Shown: in pieces, positions 25,758 through 35,752 of the stretch
Numbering within the stretch: position 1 is the first letter of the stretch
Layout of the letters: every line of letters starts with the position of its first letter
Source of the DNA: Denitratimonas tolerans
GTDB taxonomy: Bacteria > Pseudomonadota > Gammaproteobacteria > Xanthomonadales > Xanthomonadaceae
NCBI RefSeq assembly: GCF_037203605.1
Contig: NZ_JBBDHC010000010.1
Coordinates: 1 to 64,000 of the forward strand
Length of the DNA stretch: 64,000 bases
Reading direction: 5' to 3'
Notes under the pieces: generated by a model
Seen by the model: the letters and a program-made list of their open reading frames with translations, nothing else
Databases searched by the model: none
What the model was told of the DNA's origin: nothing
Program-made: the position numbers and the translations under genes

Positions 25758-25842
25758 TTGGGGATTCGGGATTCGGGATTGGCTAAACCCCGTTCCGACC
25801 GACCCCCGCTCTTCCAAATCCCCGATCCCCAATCCTCAATCC
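25756..25842. repeat. Heptad-built inverted repeat between hslV and hslU
   Basis: Left arm 25756-25782 is a run of GGGATT heptads (GGGGATTC GGGATTC GGGATTG); right arm 25816-25842 is its approximate complement (AATCCCC GATCCCC AATCCTC AATCC). The arms flank a 33-base loop. The element starts on the hslV stop codon and ends 11 bp before the hslU ATG. Such GGGATTC-type intergenic repeats are familiar in Xanthomonadales. Confidence 0.75.
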
Positions 25843-25853
25843 TCGCAAACACC

Positions 25854-27169
<1,316 letters not shown>

Positions 27170-27173
<4 letters not shown>

Positions 27174-27529
27174 GCACGCCTCGCCCCACCGACCTCGTGC
27201 TGCACCGTGCCGCCCGCACGCTGGAGGTCGCGTTCGATGACGGCACGCGCTTCGACCTGCCGGCCGAGTACCTGCGCGTGCATTCGCCCTCGGCCGAACT
27301 GCAGGGCCACGGGCCGGGGCAGAAAGTGCTGCTCGGCGGGCGTCGCCAGGTCGGCATCGTCGGGATCGAGCCGATCGGCAACTACGCCGTGCTGCTGCGC
27401 TTTTCCGACGGCCACGCCAGCGGCATCTACAGCTGGGAAACGCTGCGCGAGCTGGGCCGCGACCGGGAGGCCAACTGGGCCGCGTATCTGCGCGAGCTGG
27501 AGGCGGCGGGCCTTTCACGCGACCGCTGA
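27170..27529 (+). CDS. DUF971 domain protein
   Basis: 119 residues with the DUF971 (gamma-butyrobetaine hydroxylase N-terminal-like) domain: FDLPAEYLRVHSPSAE, the centre VGIVGIEPIGNYAVLLRFSD in part, and GIYSWETLRELG. A family member next to hslVU is common in proteobacteria. GTG 27170 overlaps the hslU TGA, so it is the last gene of this operon. Function unknown; the domain is known as an N-terminal module of hydroxylases and near iron-sulfur proteins, but the metal-binding cysteines of that type are not evident. Confidence 0.85.
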
Positions 27530-27539
27530 TGCCGCGCGC

Positions 27540-27568
27540 CTGACGTTTTCGCGTCGCTGCGGTAGATT
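27540..27568 (+). promoter_or_regulatory. Sigma-70-like promoter of the ECF sigma gene
   Basis: CTGACG (27540-27545), 17 bp, TAGATT (27563-27568). The ATG follows seven bases later at 27576 and has no Shine-Dalgarno sequence, so the mRNA is probably leaderless. Confidence 0.5.
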
Positions 27569-27575
27569 GCCCGTC

Positions 27576-28160
27576 ATGGCCGGCGAGGCAACCCAACTTC
27601 TGCACGACTGGCGGGCCGGCAGCCTGGAGGCCCGCGATCGCCTCGTGGCCCTGCTTTACGGCGAGCTGCGCGGCTTGGCCGCGCGCCAGTTCGGCCGCGA
27701 GCGCGCCGACCACACTCTGCAGCCGACCGCCCTGGTGAGCGAGGCCTACCAGCGTCTGGCAGCGCTCGAGCGCATCGACTGGCGCGATCGCGCGCACTTC
27801 ATCGGCGTGGCCGCGCGGCTGATGCGCGAGATCCTGATCGACCACGCGCGCAGGCACCAGGCGGAAAAGCGCGACGGCGGCCAGCGCGTGACGCTGTTCA
27901 CCAACCTTCCGGCGCAGGAGGGCGCGCTGGACGCGCTGGCGCTGGAGCAGGCGCTGCAGCGGCTGGAGGCGCTGGCGCCGGACAAGGCGCGCGTGGTGGA
28001 GCTGCGCTTCTACGGCGGATTGTCGATCGAGGAAACCGCCGAGGTCATGGAGATCTCCCCGGCCACGGTGAAGCGGCACTGGCAGGCGGCGCGCGTCTGG
28101 CTGTTCGATGCGCTCGGTGCGGAGCGTTCCGGCGCCGGCGGCGGGGAGAGCGGGCCGTGA
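27576..28160 (+). CDS. ECF-type RNA polymerase sigma factor
   Basis: 194 residues of the ECF-like subfamily that pairs with TPR serine/threonine kinases (TIGR02999 type). Region 2 spans about residues 25-95 (LQPTALVSEAYQRL, DWRDRAHFIGVAARLMREIL in part, and DHARRH), and region 4 about 125-180 (VELRFYGGLSIEETAEVMEI then SPATVKRHWQAAR). There is no membrane anti-sigma gene beside it. Its stop overlaps the GTG of the kinase gene, so both are made together; the kinase is the likely regulator or effector. Target promoters are unknown. Confidence 0.9.
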   Translation: MAGEATQLLHDWRAGSLEARDRLVALLYGELRGLAARQFGRERADHTLQPTALVSEAYQRLAALERIDWRDRAHFIGVAARLMREILIDHARRHQAEKRDGGQRVTLFTNLPAQEGALDALALEQALQRLEALAPDKARVVELRFYGGLSIEETAEVMEISPATVKRHWQAARVWLFDALGAERSGAGGGESGP

Positions 28161-30538
28161 CGGTCACGCAGGTGCTGGGCGAGGACGGCGACGAGCGTCG
28201 CGCGCTCGAGGTGCTCGATCAGCTCCTCGACCTTCCGGAGCGCGAACAGGAGGCCGCGCTCGCCGCGCTTTCGCTGCCGCCGGCGCTGGCGCGGCGGGTG
28301 CGTTCCCTGCTGTCGGTGCAGGCGCGCGCGGCGGATCTTTTCGATACCGCGCCCAGCCCCTCGGCGCGCGTACACCCGGGCCTGCCGCAGCCGGACGAGC
28401 GCATCGGGGTCTACCGCATCGAGCGTCCGATCGGCGCCGGCGGCATGGGCGCGGTGTTCCTGGCCTCGCGTGACGACGGGCTGTTCGAGCAGCGCGTGGC
28501 GATCAAGCTGGTGCAGCCGATCCATCCGTTCGTCGATGCGGACTGGCAGCGCGGCGTGCTGGCGCACTTCGAGGAGGAGCGCGCCATCCTCGCCCAGCTC
28601 CAGCATCCCAACATCGTGCGCATCATCGACGGCGGCCAGACCGACGCCGGCCTGCCGTACCTGGTGATGGACTACATCGACGGCGTCGACCTGATGCGCC
28701 ATTGCCGCGAGCAGCGGCTGGAGCTGGCCGACCGCATCCGCCTCTTCTGCCAGGTCTGCGAGGCGGTGCAGGAGGCGCACCGCCACCTGATCGTGCATCG
28801 CGATCTCAAGCCGGGCAACGTGCTGGTCGACGCCGGCGGCACGCCGCACCTGCTGGATTTCGGCATCGCCAAGCTGCTCGATCCGGTGCGCGCCCAGGGC
28901 GCGCCGGAAGATGAAACCCAGGCCACCCTGCTGGGCGCGATGACGCCGGCCTACGCCAGCCCCGAGCAGCTGCGCCGACGCCCGCTCACCACCCGTTCGG
29001 ACGTCTATTCGCTCGGCGTGATGCTCTACCAGATGCTGGCCGGAAAGCGCCCCTACCAGACCGATTCGCTCACGCCGGCGGAACTGGAGCGTGCGATCTG
29101 CACCACCGAGCCGCCCAGCGTCTCGCGCGCGCTGCGTGATGATGACGCGTCGCCCGGGTATCTCGAGATGCCGCGCCAGATCGCGCCGGATCTGGAGCGC
29201 ATCGTCGCCAAGGCGCTGCACAAGGAACCCGGGCGGCGCTACGGCTCGGCGCAGGAGCTGGCGGACGACCTTCGCCGCTATCTGGCGGGCCAGCCGGTGC
29301 TGGCGCAGCCCGATTCGCTCGGCTACCGGATGCGCAAGTTCGTGGGGCGCCATCGCGCCGCCACCGCGACGGCGGCGGTCGCGCTGCTGCTGATCCTGGG
29401 CGCCGGCGCCACGGCCCTGGTGCAGGCGCACCGCGCGCGGCTGGCCGCGGCCGACGCGCAGGAGATCAACGCCTTCCTGATGGAAGTCCTGACCGAGTCG
29501 AGCGTCGATCACGCCGGCAGCGAGGTGGGCCTGGGCGACGTGCTGGAAGCCGCGGGCGCGAGGATCGATGCGCGCTTCGCGCAGCGACCGGAGATCGCCG
29601 CCGGCCTGCGCCACGCGCTGGGCAACAACCTGCTCAACCTCAACCGGCTCGAAGCCGCCGGCAGGCAGCTGGAGGCGGCGCTTGCCGAGGCGAAGATCGC
29701 CTTCGGCCCGTCCAGCCTGCTGGCCTGGCAGATCTCCGACAGCCTCGCGCTGCTGCGGGTGGATCAGGGCCGCTACAGCGAGGCCGCGACGCTGCTGGAA
29801 GAGGTGCTGGCCGGCGTTCGCCGCAGCGGCCAGCGCGACACCCCGTTTTTCGTGCGGGCGAGCAACAATCTCGGGTACCTCTACATGGAGCGGGAGGAAT
29901 ACGCGCAGGCCGAGCCGCACGTGGCCGCCGCGCTGGCCGCGATCGAGCAGGGCGGCGTGGAGATTCCCCGGGATGAATACAGCAGCCTGCTGACCAACCA
30001 GGCGCAGATCCTGCACGGACTGGATCGGCGCGAGGAGGCCGATGCGCTGTACCGGCGCGCCTACGACATCCTGCGGACGGAGTATCCCGAGGCCACCCGG
30101 GAAATGGCCATCCAGCTCAACAACCGCGCGCTGCTGCTGTCCGACATGGGGCGGCGCGAGGAGGCGCTGGAGCTGGCGCGCGAGTCGGTCGAGCTGCGCC
30201 GGCGCACCTATCGCGGCGATCACCCGATGGTCGCCTTCGGGTTGACCAACCTGGTGGGCATGGCGCTGGGAGCGGGCAACCTGGACAAGGCGCTGGCCGC
30301 GGCGGAAGAAGCCGTGGCGATGGCCGAACGGCTGGAGGACACCCGCAGCGACATCAAGGTGCTCGCCCAGGCCGCCCTGGCCCAGGCGCATCTCGCGCGC
30401 GGCGAGCCCGCGCCGGCGCGCGCCGCGCTGGCGCGCGCCAGGCGGGCCCTGGACGAGATGCCGGAAGTCTCGCCGCGCGCCAAGACGACCCTCGACAGGC
30501 TGGAGTCCGCGCTGCGCGACCGGGAGGCGCGGGAGTGA
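28157..30538 (+). CDS. Membrane serine/threonine kinase with TPR domain
   Basis: 793 residues. A short N-terminal helical segment (1-80) precedes a Hanks-type kinase domain (about 86-350) with GAGGMG, Lys117 (VAIK), HRDLKPGN with Asp216, DFG at 234-236 and YASPEQL. One transmembrane helix (ATAAVALLLILGAGATALV, near 400) is followed by TPR repeats to the C-terminus (about 440-770; recurring LNNRALLL and LLTNQAQIL units). The TPR part would be periplasmic. GTG 28157 overlaps the sigma factor stop. All catalytic residues are present, so it is probably active. Confidence 0.9.
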   Translation: MTVTQVLGEDGDERRALEVLDQLLDLPEREQEAALAALSLPPALARRVRSLLSVQARAADLFDTAPSPSARVHPGLPQPDERIGVYRIERPIGAGGMGAVFLASRDDGLFEQRVAIKLVQPIHPFVDADWQRGVLAHFEEERAILAQLQHPNIVRIIDGGQTDAGLPYLVMDYIDGVDLMRHCREQRLELADRIRLFCQVCEAVQEAHRHLIVHRDLKPGNVLVDAGGTPHLLDFGIAKLLDPVRAQGAPEDETQATLLGAMTPAYASPEQLRRRPLTTRSDVYSLGVMLYQMLAGKRPYQTDSLTPAELERAICTTEPPSVSRALRDDDASPGYLEMPRQIAPDLERIVAKALHKEPGRRYGSAQELADDLRRYLAGQPVLAQPDSLGYRMRKFVGRHRAATATAAVALLLILGAGATALVQAHRARLAAADAQEINAFLMEVLTESSVDHAGSEVGLGDVLEAAGARIDARFAQRPEIAAGLRHALGNNLLNLNRLEAAGRQLEAALAEAKIAFGPSSLLAWQISDSLALLRVDQGRYSEAATLLEEVLAGVRRSGQRDTPFFVRASNNLGYLYMEREEYAQAEPHVAAALAAIEQGGVEIPRDEYSSLLTNQAQILHGLDRREEADALYRRAYDILRTEYPEATREMAIQLNNRALLLSDMGRREEALELARESVELRRRTYRGDHPMVAFGLTNLVGMALGAGNLDKALAAAEEAVAMAERLEDTRSDIKVLAQAALAQAHLARGEPAPARAALARARRALDEMPEVSPRAKTTLDRLESALRDREARE

Positions 30539-30599
30539 GCCGGAGGCCCGGTCCGCGCCCCGCGCCGCGCCATTCGGCGGAGTTTCCCGGAGCGCGTCG

Positions 30600-31883
30600 G
30601 TGCGGGTGCTGATCACCGGCGCCTATGGCTTCATCGGCATGCACGTCGTGGCGGCGCTGCTGCGCGCCGGACACGTGCCGGTGGCCGCGGTGCGCGGTTC
30701 GCGCGCCGCCATGCCCGGCATGGACTCGGTGGCCTGCGACTTCACGCGCGACGTCGATGCCGCGGCGTGGCGCCCGCGGCTGGCCGGGATCGACGCGGTG
30801 GTCAACTGCGCCGGCATCCTGCGGGAAGCGCGCGCGGGCGACTTCGAGCGGGTCCACGCGACGGTGCCGCTGGCGCTGGCGCAGGCCTGCCGGGACGCCG
30901 GCGTACGCCGCCTGGTGCAGGTATCCGCGCTGGGCGATCCGCGCGACGCCGAGTTTGTCGCCTCCAAGCACCGGGGCGACGAAGCCATCCTGCGCAGCGG
31001 CATCGACGCGGTGGTGCTGCGCCCCTCGGTGGTCTATTCCACGCGCGGTTCCTACGGCGGCACCACGCTGCTGCGCGGGCTCGCGGCGCTGCCGCTGATC
31101 CCGCTTCCCGGGCGCGGCGAGGCGCGGCTGCAGCCGCTGGATGCCGAGGATCTGGCAGCCGCGGTGCTCGCCGCGCTGGAGCGTCCCGAGGCGGCCGGCC
31201 AGCGCCTGGAGCTGGGCGGCCCGGAGGCGATCACGCTGCGCCGCTACCTCGGCCTGTGGCGGCGCTGGCTGGGAATGGGCGAGGCGCGATTCATTGCGGT
31301 TCCGCGCGCGCTGGCGCGGCTCGGCGCGCGGCTGGGCGAAGCGTTCGGGCGCGGGCCGCTGGGCATGACGATGTGGCGCATGCTGGAGCGCGGCAGCGTG
31401 GTTTCGGATGCGTCGCTGTCGCATAGCCGGGCGGTGCTGGGGTGGAACCCCGCGCCACTGGAAGTGGCGCTTGCGCGCGGCGCGGCCAGCAGCGCGGACC
31501 GCTGGCAGGCGCGAACCGTGTTCCTGCGGCCGCTCCTGCACGCGGCGCTGGCGCTCACCTTTCTCGCCTCGGGCGCGGTCGGCCTGATGACGCCCGTGGC
31601 GGCGGTGGAGTCGCTGTTCGAAGCCGGCGGGCTGCCGCAATCCTGGGCCGGTCCGCTCGCGCTGGGCGGAAGCCTTGCCGACGTCGCGCTGGGTCTGTGG
31701 CTCCTTCTCGCGCGCCGCCCGCGCCGCCCGCTGGTCGCGATGGCCGCGCTCGTGGTCGGCTACACCGTCTGCATCGGCGCGCTGCTGCCGGGCGTCTGGC
31801 TGGACCCGTTCGGGGGGCTTCTGAAGAACATCGTGGTCCTGGTCGCCATCGCGATCGCCGCGGCGGGGGCGGAGCGGCAGTAG
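30600..31883 (+). CDS. NAD(P)-binding SDR protein fused to a DoxX-like membrane domain
   Basis: 427 residues. Residues 1-280 form an extended/atypical short-chain dehydrogenase domain like NDUFA9-type proteins, with the nucleotide motif GAYGFIGMHV at the N-terminus and LRPSVVYSTRGSYGG near residue 140. Residues 300-427 hold four hydrophobic helices of the DoxX-like type (HAALALTFLASGAVGLM then LALGGSLADVALGLWLLL and two more). GTG 30600 is the start. The stop overlaps the DUF2269 start, so the two are coupled. Substrate unknown; the SDR lacks an obvious YxxxK pair, as in atypical members. Confidence 0.8.
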   Translation: MRVLITGAYGFIGMHVVAALLRAGHVPVAAVRGSRAAMPGMDSVACDFTRDVDAAAWRPRLAGIDAVVNCAGILREARAGDFERVHATVPLALAQACRDAGVRRLVQVSALGDPRDAEFVASKHRGDEAILRSGIDAVVLRPSVVYSTRGSYGGTTLLRGLAALPLIPLPGRGEARLQPLDAEDLAAAVLAALERPEAAGQRLELGGPEAITLRRYLGLWRRWLGMGEARFIAVPRALARLGARLGEAFGRGPLGMTMWRMLERGSVVSDASLSHSRAVLGWNPAPLEVALARGAASSADRWQARTVFLRPLLHAALALTFLASGAVGLMTPVAAVESLFEAGGLPQSWAGPLALGGSLADVALGLWLLLARRPRRPLVAMAALVVGYTVCIGALLPGVWLDPFGGLLKNIVVLVAIAIAAAGAERQ

Positions 31884-32347
31884 TGGAGTTCCTGCTCGTC
31901 AAGACGTTGCACATCCTCTCCTCCACGGTGCTGTTCGGCACCGGGCTGGGCACGGCCTTCTTCCAGTGGATGGCGTACCGGCGCGGCGAGGTGGCGGCGA
32001 TCGCGGTCACGGCGCGCCACGTGGTGCTGGCCGACTGGCTGTTCACCACTCCGGCCATCATCGTCCAGCCGCTGACCGGCTTCTGGCTCCTGCACCTGAT
32101 GGGGCTTTCCTGGGGCGCATCGTGGATCCGGCTCTCGCTCGGGCTCTACGCGCTGGCCGGCGCGTGCTGGCTGCCGGTGGTCTGGATCCAGTATCGGCTG
32201 CGCGCCCTGGCCGAGGCCGCGGACGCCGCCGGCGCGCCGCTTCCGCCGTCCTACCATCGCCTGATGCGTCTGTGGTTCGCGCTGGGCTGGCCGGCGTTCG
32301 CGGGCCTGGTGGCGGTGTTCTGGCTGATGGTGGCCAAGCCGGGGTGA
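31883..32347 (+). CDS. DUF2269 integral membrane protein
   Basis: 154 residues, four hydrophobic segments. The DUF2269 pattern is visible: LVKTLHILSSTVLFGTGLGTAFF in the first helix, RHVVLADWLFTTPAIIVQPLTG in the second, and a Trp-rich C-terminus. GTG 31883 overlaps the preceding TAG (TAGTG). It is found beside the same SDR-DoxX gene in related bacteria as far as I recall, which suggests a joint membrane function. Function unknown. Confidence 0.8.
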   Translation: MEFLLVKTLHILSSTVLFGTGLGTAFFQWMAYRRGEVAAIAVTARHVVLADWLFTTPAIIVQPLTGFWLLHLMGLSWGASWIRLSLGLYALAGACWLPVVWIQYRLRALAEAADAAGAPLPPSYHRLMRLWFALGWPAFAGLVAVFWLMVAKPG

Positions 32348-32352
32348 CTGGA

Positions 32353-32556
32353 ATGCGTACGCGTAACGCCATCAAGTTCCGGCGGCAGGCCGCATTGCTC
32401 GCTGGCGCGCTTGCGTTGGCCGGCCTTCTTTTCAGCGTGTTCGACGGTTCTGAGGGAGGGAAGGGGCGCCAAGACGGTGCAGAATCCGGTGTCCGCCAGG
32501 AGGGCGGCCAATGGACGAACCCGCGCCTGGACAGGACATACCGTTGGCAGGGGTGA
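32353..32556 (+). CDS. Small predicted membrane protein
   Basis: 67 residues: positively charged N-terminus (MRTRNAIKFRRQ) then one hydrophobic helix (LLAGALALAGLLFSVF) and a hydrophilic tail. It starts five bases after DUF2269 and overlaps the next gene by 46 bp in another frame. It could be a real single-pass peptide, or the signal-anchor of the next protein cut off by a frameshift. No recognised family. Confidence 0.4.
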   Translation: MRTRNAIKFRRQAALLAGALALAGLLFSVFDGSEGGKGRQDGAESGVRQEGGQWTNPRLDRTYRWQG

Positions 32557-33437
32557 GCATCGATCGCTCCGTTGATCCGACTGCGGTGCGCCCGCCGCTA
32601 CCCATGCCGGAAGCCGCGCTGCCGCTGGTCGAACAGATGGATGCGCTGGAGCGGCTCGCGCAGGCAGGTGATCCGGACGCGGCGTGCCGCCTGTTCGTCG
32701 GGACGCGGCGCTGCCGGATGGTCGAACAGCGCCTGCGCCGCGCCGAACAGATGCAGGCGCATCTGGAGCGTGGGGAGGCGCCCCGGATCAGCGAAGACAT
32801 GGCCGTGCTGTCGATCGCCAACGCGCTGGAGCAAACCCGCGCCCTGGCGTCGTGGTGTGAAGGCGCCGACCCGGCGCGCTTTCCCGACGCGGACGCCTTC
32901 GCCGAACGCGCCTTCAGCCGCATGAGCTCGGCGCAGAAGGTGCTGCTCGTGATGTCGCGACAGGACGGCAGCATCGCCAGGATGCCGCGACATTTTGGTT
33001 CGCCGGGCGGCCTTGGCGGCAGCACCGGATTCATCTACCCGCAGTTCCTGTCGGACCACGGGCGCGCCGCTCTCGAAGAGGGCGTCCGGCAGGCCAACCC
33101 GCTGGCGCTGGAAGGCATGATCATGCTTCACAGCCCGGCGTGGATTCCCGGCGGCGAGGAGACGCCCCGCCTGTCCATGCCCGACCGCAGGCGGTTCGCG
33201 CGCTACGCGCTGCTGATGACCCGCGTATTCGGGGAGGACGAGGTGGGCCCGGCGGTGGGCGGCGTGCTTGCCCGCAGCCTTGCGTCCATGGGAGCTGACG
33301 AGCGGGCGGAGGCGGAGCGGTGGGCCGATCGCGAGGCCGCGCGCTGGCGGGCGCAGGCGTCGAACGGGATGGCGCCGGCCGAAGGCGGTGAATCGCAGGC
33401 GGGTGAAATCGCACGCGGCTGCGAGAGTTTTCCCTGA
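32511..33437 (+). CDS. Unknown protein, possibly missing its N-terminal anchor
   Basis: 308 residues, no family recognised. Mostly helical and rich in Ala, Arg and Glu, with a Cys pair in ACRLFVGTRRCRMVEQ near residue 60 and a pattern of PLVEQMDALERLAQAGDPDA that looks Sel1/TPR-like. ATG 32511 has a strong AGGAGG seven bases upstream, which argues for an authentic start. The protein has no signal peptide of its own, while the overlapping small ORF upstream is exactly a signal-anchor, so a frameshift is possible. It ends before a terminator that serves the opposite strand. Confidence 0.6.
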   Translation: MDEPAPGQDIPLAGVSIDRSVDPTAVRPPLPMPEAALPLVEQMDALERLAQAGDPDAACRLFVGTRRCRMVEQRLRRAEQMQAHLERGEAPRISEDMAVLSIANALEQTRALASWCEGADPARFPDADAFAERAFSRMSSAQKVLLVMSRQDGSIARMPRHFGSPGGLGGSTGFIYPQFLSDHGRAALEEGVRQANPLALEGMIMLHSPAWIPGGEETPRLSMPDRRRFARYALLMTRVFGEDEVGPAVGGVLARSLASMGADERAEAERWADREAARWRAQASNGMAPAEGGESQAGEIARGCESFP

Positions 33438-33520
33438 GGACCGCGGGCGGCTCGAGGGCGCGCTTGCGATGACCCGCCTCGCGCCGCGGCGCGACGGGTT
33501 GCAGGTTCTGGATGCCCCAC

Positions 33521-33555
33521 GAAAAAGCCCCGCCCGGCGAGGCCAGGGCGGGGCG
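33521..33555 (-). terminator. Intrinsic terminator of the second kinase gene
   Basis: On the minus strand CCCCGCCC (33553-33546), ten-base loop, GGGCGGGG (33535-33528), then CTTTTTC. It lies 25 bp after the kinase stop. Confidence 0.85.
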
Positions 33556-33577
33556 GGGTAATCTCTGCTGCGGACCG

Positions 33578-35602
33578 TCAGCCGCGCTTGCGGTAGGGCG
33601 CGAGGCTCGAGATGAGGCCACCGAGCTTGCCCGACAGCGCGGACTCGGCCTGGCTGTCGGCGTTGAGCGTGGTGAACTGCACCTTTTCGCTGAGGCCGCC
33701 GCCGATCGAGCTGCGGTCCGAGGTGCGGTAGGCGCGCACGGTGAGGGTGGCGGTGTAAAGCTCCGAGGTCCGGCCGTAGTAGCTGAGCTGCTGCGAGCCG
33801 ACCGGCTCGGCGCGCACCACCACGGCCACGGTGGCCGAACGGCGCAGTGCGTTCAGCGCGCTGGCGAGGTCGCTGCCGCCCACGCCGAGCACCTCGGCGT
33901 CGACCAGGTCGAAGCCGGCGGCGGCAAGGCGGTTTTCGATGCGGCTGCGCGCCGGGCCGGAAATGGCCGAATCGCCCAGCGCGATCACCGCCACGCGCTG
34001 CGGGACGGGTGGTGCCACCGGGCGCGGTGCCGCGCTGGCCACGGTTTGCGTCTTGGGCGCGACGGGCGCGGCTGTCGCCGGCACGGTGGTTGTCCCGCCT
34101 TCCCCCGGAGAAGGTGTCGCGGCGACGGATGCCGCAGTAGCCGGGACCGTCGCCAAGACCGCCGGCGCAGCGCTGGCGGTCGCCATGGGTGCCGGTACGG
34201 CTTCCACTTCGATCACGGTCGAGGCGGTGGCGGCCTGATCCTGGAGTACGACCTGGGCGGGCATCTTCGGGTCAGCCGCCGCCACCGCTGCAGCCTCGGC
34301 GGCCAATGCGGCGGAGGCGTTCGCCGCGGCCTCATCGGATGACGTGGGCGCGGCATCGGCCGCCAGACTGGTGCCGATCGGGTTGCTGGCCTTGCCGGTG
34401 TTGCGGCCCGCATCGTAGGCGCCTTCCGTGCGTCCGGCGAAGCCGTCGCCGAAGCCGCGCATGAAATCCACGATCTGGCCGCGGAAGGCGAACGCGCCGC
34501 CGGCGACCGACAGCACCAGCACGGCGGCGATCGCGAGCGGGATCCAGGCCGAGCTGCGCTGCGGCACCGGACGCTCCAGCACCGAGGGCCGGGCCTGCGC
34601 GCTGGGCGTGGTCGCGCGTACGGGAATTGCCGGAGCGGACTGCGCCGGCGTTGCGCCCGAGCGGACCACCGGCGGAGGCGTCACCTTGCGCGCGGTGGAC
34701 CTGGGCGCGGGCGTGCCGATGACGGTCGCGGCATCGGGGACGAGGGCCGGACGCGCGAGCTTGACGGTGCCGCCGCGCGCCATCAGCGGATGCGCCTCGA
34801 GCGCCGCCGCCAGGTCATGGCAGCTCTGGAAGCGCTGCTCGGGCTCCTTGGCGACCATGCGTACAAGAATCGCCGCGGTCTGGGCGTCGACCTCGCCATT
34901 GAGCTCCTGGATGTTCGGAATCTCGGCCTTGACCACTTCCAGCATCAGGCCCAGCGGGCTTTCATCGCTGAACGGGGTGCGCCCGCTGAGCATCTCGAAC
35001 ATCACGATGCCGAGCGAAAAGATGTCCGAGCGCTGGTCGATCGGCTTGCCCAGGCACACTTCCGGCGAGAGGTAGCCGGGCGTGCCGACGAACTCGCCGG
35101 TGGTGGTGAGCTTCTTCGAGACGTCCTTGGTGGCCAGCGCGATGCCGAAGTCGGCGATCTTGACCTGGCCGCGGTCGCTGAGCATCAGGTTGCCGGGCTT
35201 GATGTCGCGGTGGATCACGCCGCGGTCGTGCGCGGTGGCCAGGCCCTGCGCGGTCTGGTGCAGGATGCGCAGGGTGTTCTCCACGCCGATCTTGCCGTCG
35301 CGCTTGAGGATGGCCGAGAGCGACTCGCCCTCGACGAATTCCATCGCGAAGAACGGCTGCGAGGTCGCCTCGTCGGTTCCGATGTAGTAGATCTGGATGA
35401 TGTGCGGGTCCGACAGGGCCGCCATCGAGCGCGCCTCGCGCAGGAAGCGTTCGACCAGCTGCGGATCGTGCGCGAGCGAGGGCGAAAGCTCCTTGATCGC
35501 CACATGGCGGTTGAGCGCCGGCTCGAAGGCGCGGTACACCACGCCCATGCCGCCGCGGCCGATCTCCGATTCGATCTCGTAATGCCCCAGGTGCGTCTTC
35601 AT
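33578..35602 (-). CDS. Membrane serine/threonine kinase with extracytoplasmic C-terminal domain
   Basis: 674 residues. Hanks-type kinase domain 8-270 with GRGGMG, Lys37 (VAIK), HRDIKPGN (Asp133), DFG 151-153 and GTPGYLSPE. Then a Pro/Ala/Thr-rich linker, a transmembrane helix near 351-372 (IPLAIAAVLVLSVAGGAFAF), an Ala-rich spacer, and a C-terminal domain of about 145 residues (RVAVIALGDSAISGPA then RIENRLAAAGFDLVDAEVLG) outside the membrane. That domain resembles the alpha/beta fold of LpoB/CsgG-type envelope proteins, which is my inference. ATG 35602. It is unlike the TPR kinase at 28157-30538 in everything but the catalytic domain. Confidence 0.88.
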   Translation of the reverse strand: MKTHLGHYEIESEIGRGGMGVVYRAFEPALNRHVAIKELSPSLAHDPQLVERFLREARSMAALSDPHIIQIYYIGTDEATSQPFFAMEFVEGESLSAILKRDGKIGVENTLRILHQTAQGLATAHDRGVIHRDIKPGNLMLSDRGQVKIADFGIALATKDVSKKLTTTGEFVGTPGYLSPEVCLGKPIDQRSDIFSLGIVMFEMLSGRTPFSDESPLGLMLEVVKAEIPNIQELNGEVDAQTAAILVRMVAKEPEQRFQSCHDLAAALEAHPLMARGGTVKLARPALVPDAATVIGTPAPRSTARKVTPPPVVRSGATPAQSAPAIPVRATTPSAQARPSVLERPVPQRSSAWIPLAIAAVLVLSVAGGAFAFRGQIVDFMRGFGDGFAGRTEGAYDAGRNTGKASNPIGTSLAADAAPTSSDEAAANASAALAAEAAAVAAADPKMPAQVVLQDQAATASTVIEVEAVPAPMATASAAPAVLATVPATAASVAATPSPGEGGTTTVPATAAPVAPKTQTVASAAPRPVAPPVPQRVAVIALGDSAISGPARSRIENRLAAAGFDLVDAEVLGVGGSDLASALNALRRSATVAVVVRAEPVGSQQLSYYGRTSELYTATLTVRAYRTSDRSSIGGGLSEKVQFTTLNADSQAESALSGKLGGLISSLAPYRKRG

Positions 35603-35752
35603 GCTCGCCTCGACTGTCTGTTCCGGTTCGCCGCCCGTCCATCATCCTAGCACTCGCCCCGAGGCGGTCCATGGCTTGCGGCGGCTCTTGCAGGGGAGTA
35701 CGGCGGATGGCGGGAAAATCTGACGCCGGCGGGCGCCCGGTTCAGCGGTCGT

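Noticed and set aside
30600..31883. OleD partner for oleA
   Set aside because: The SDR domain is fused to a DoxX-like membrane part and lacks OleD features; it is also far from oleA.
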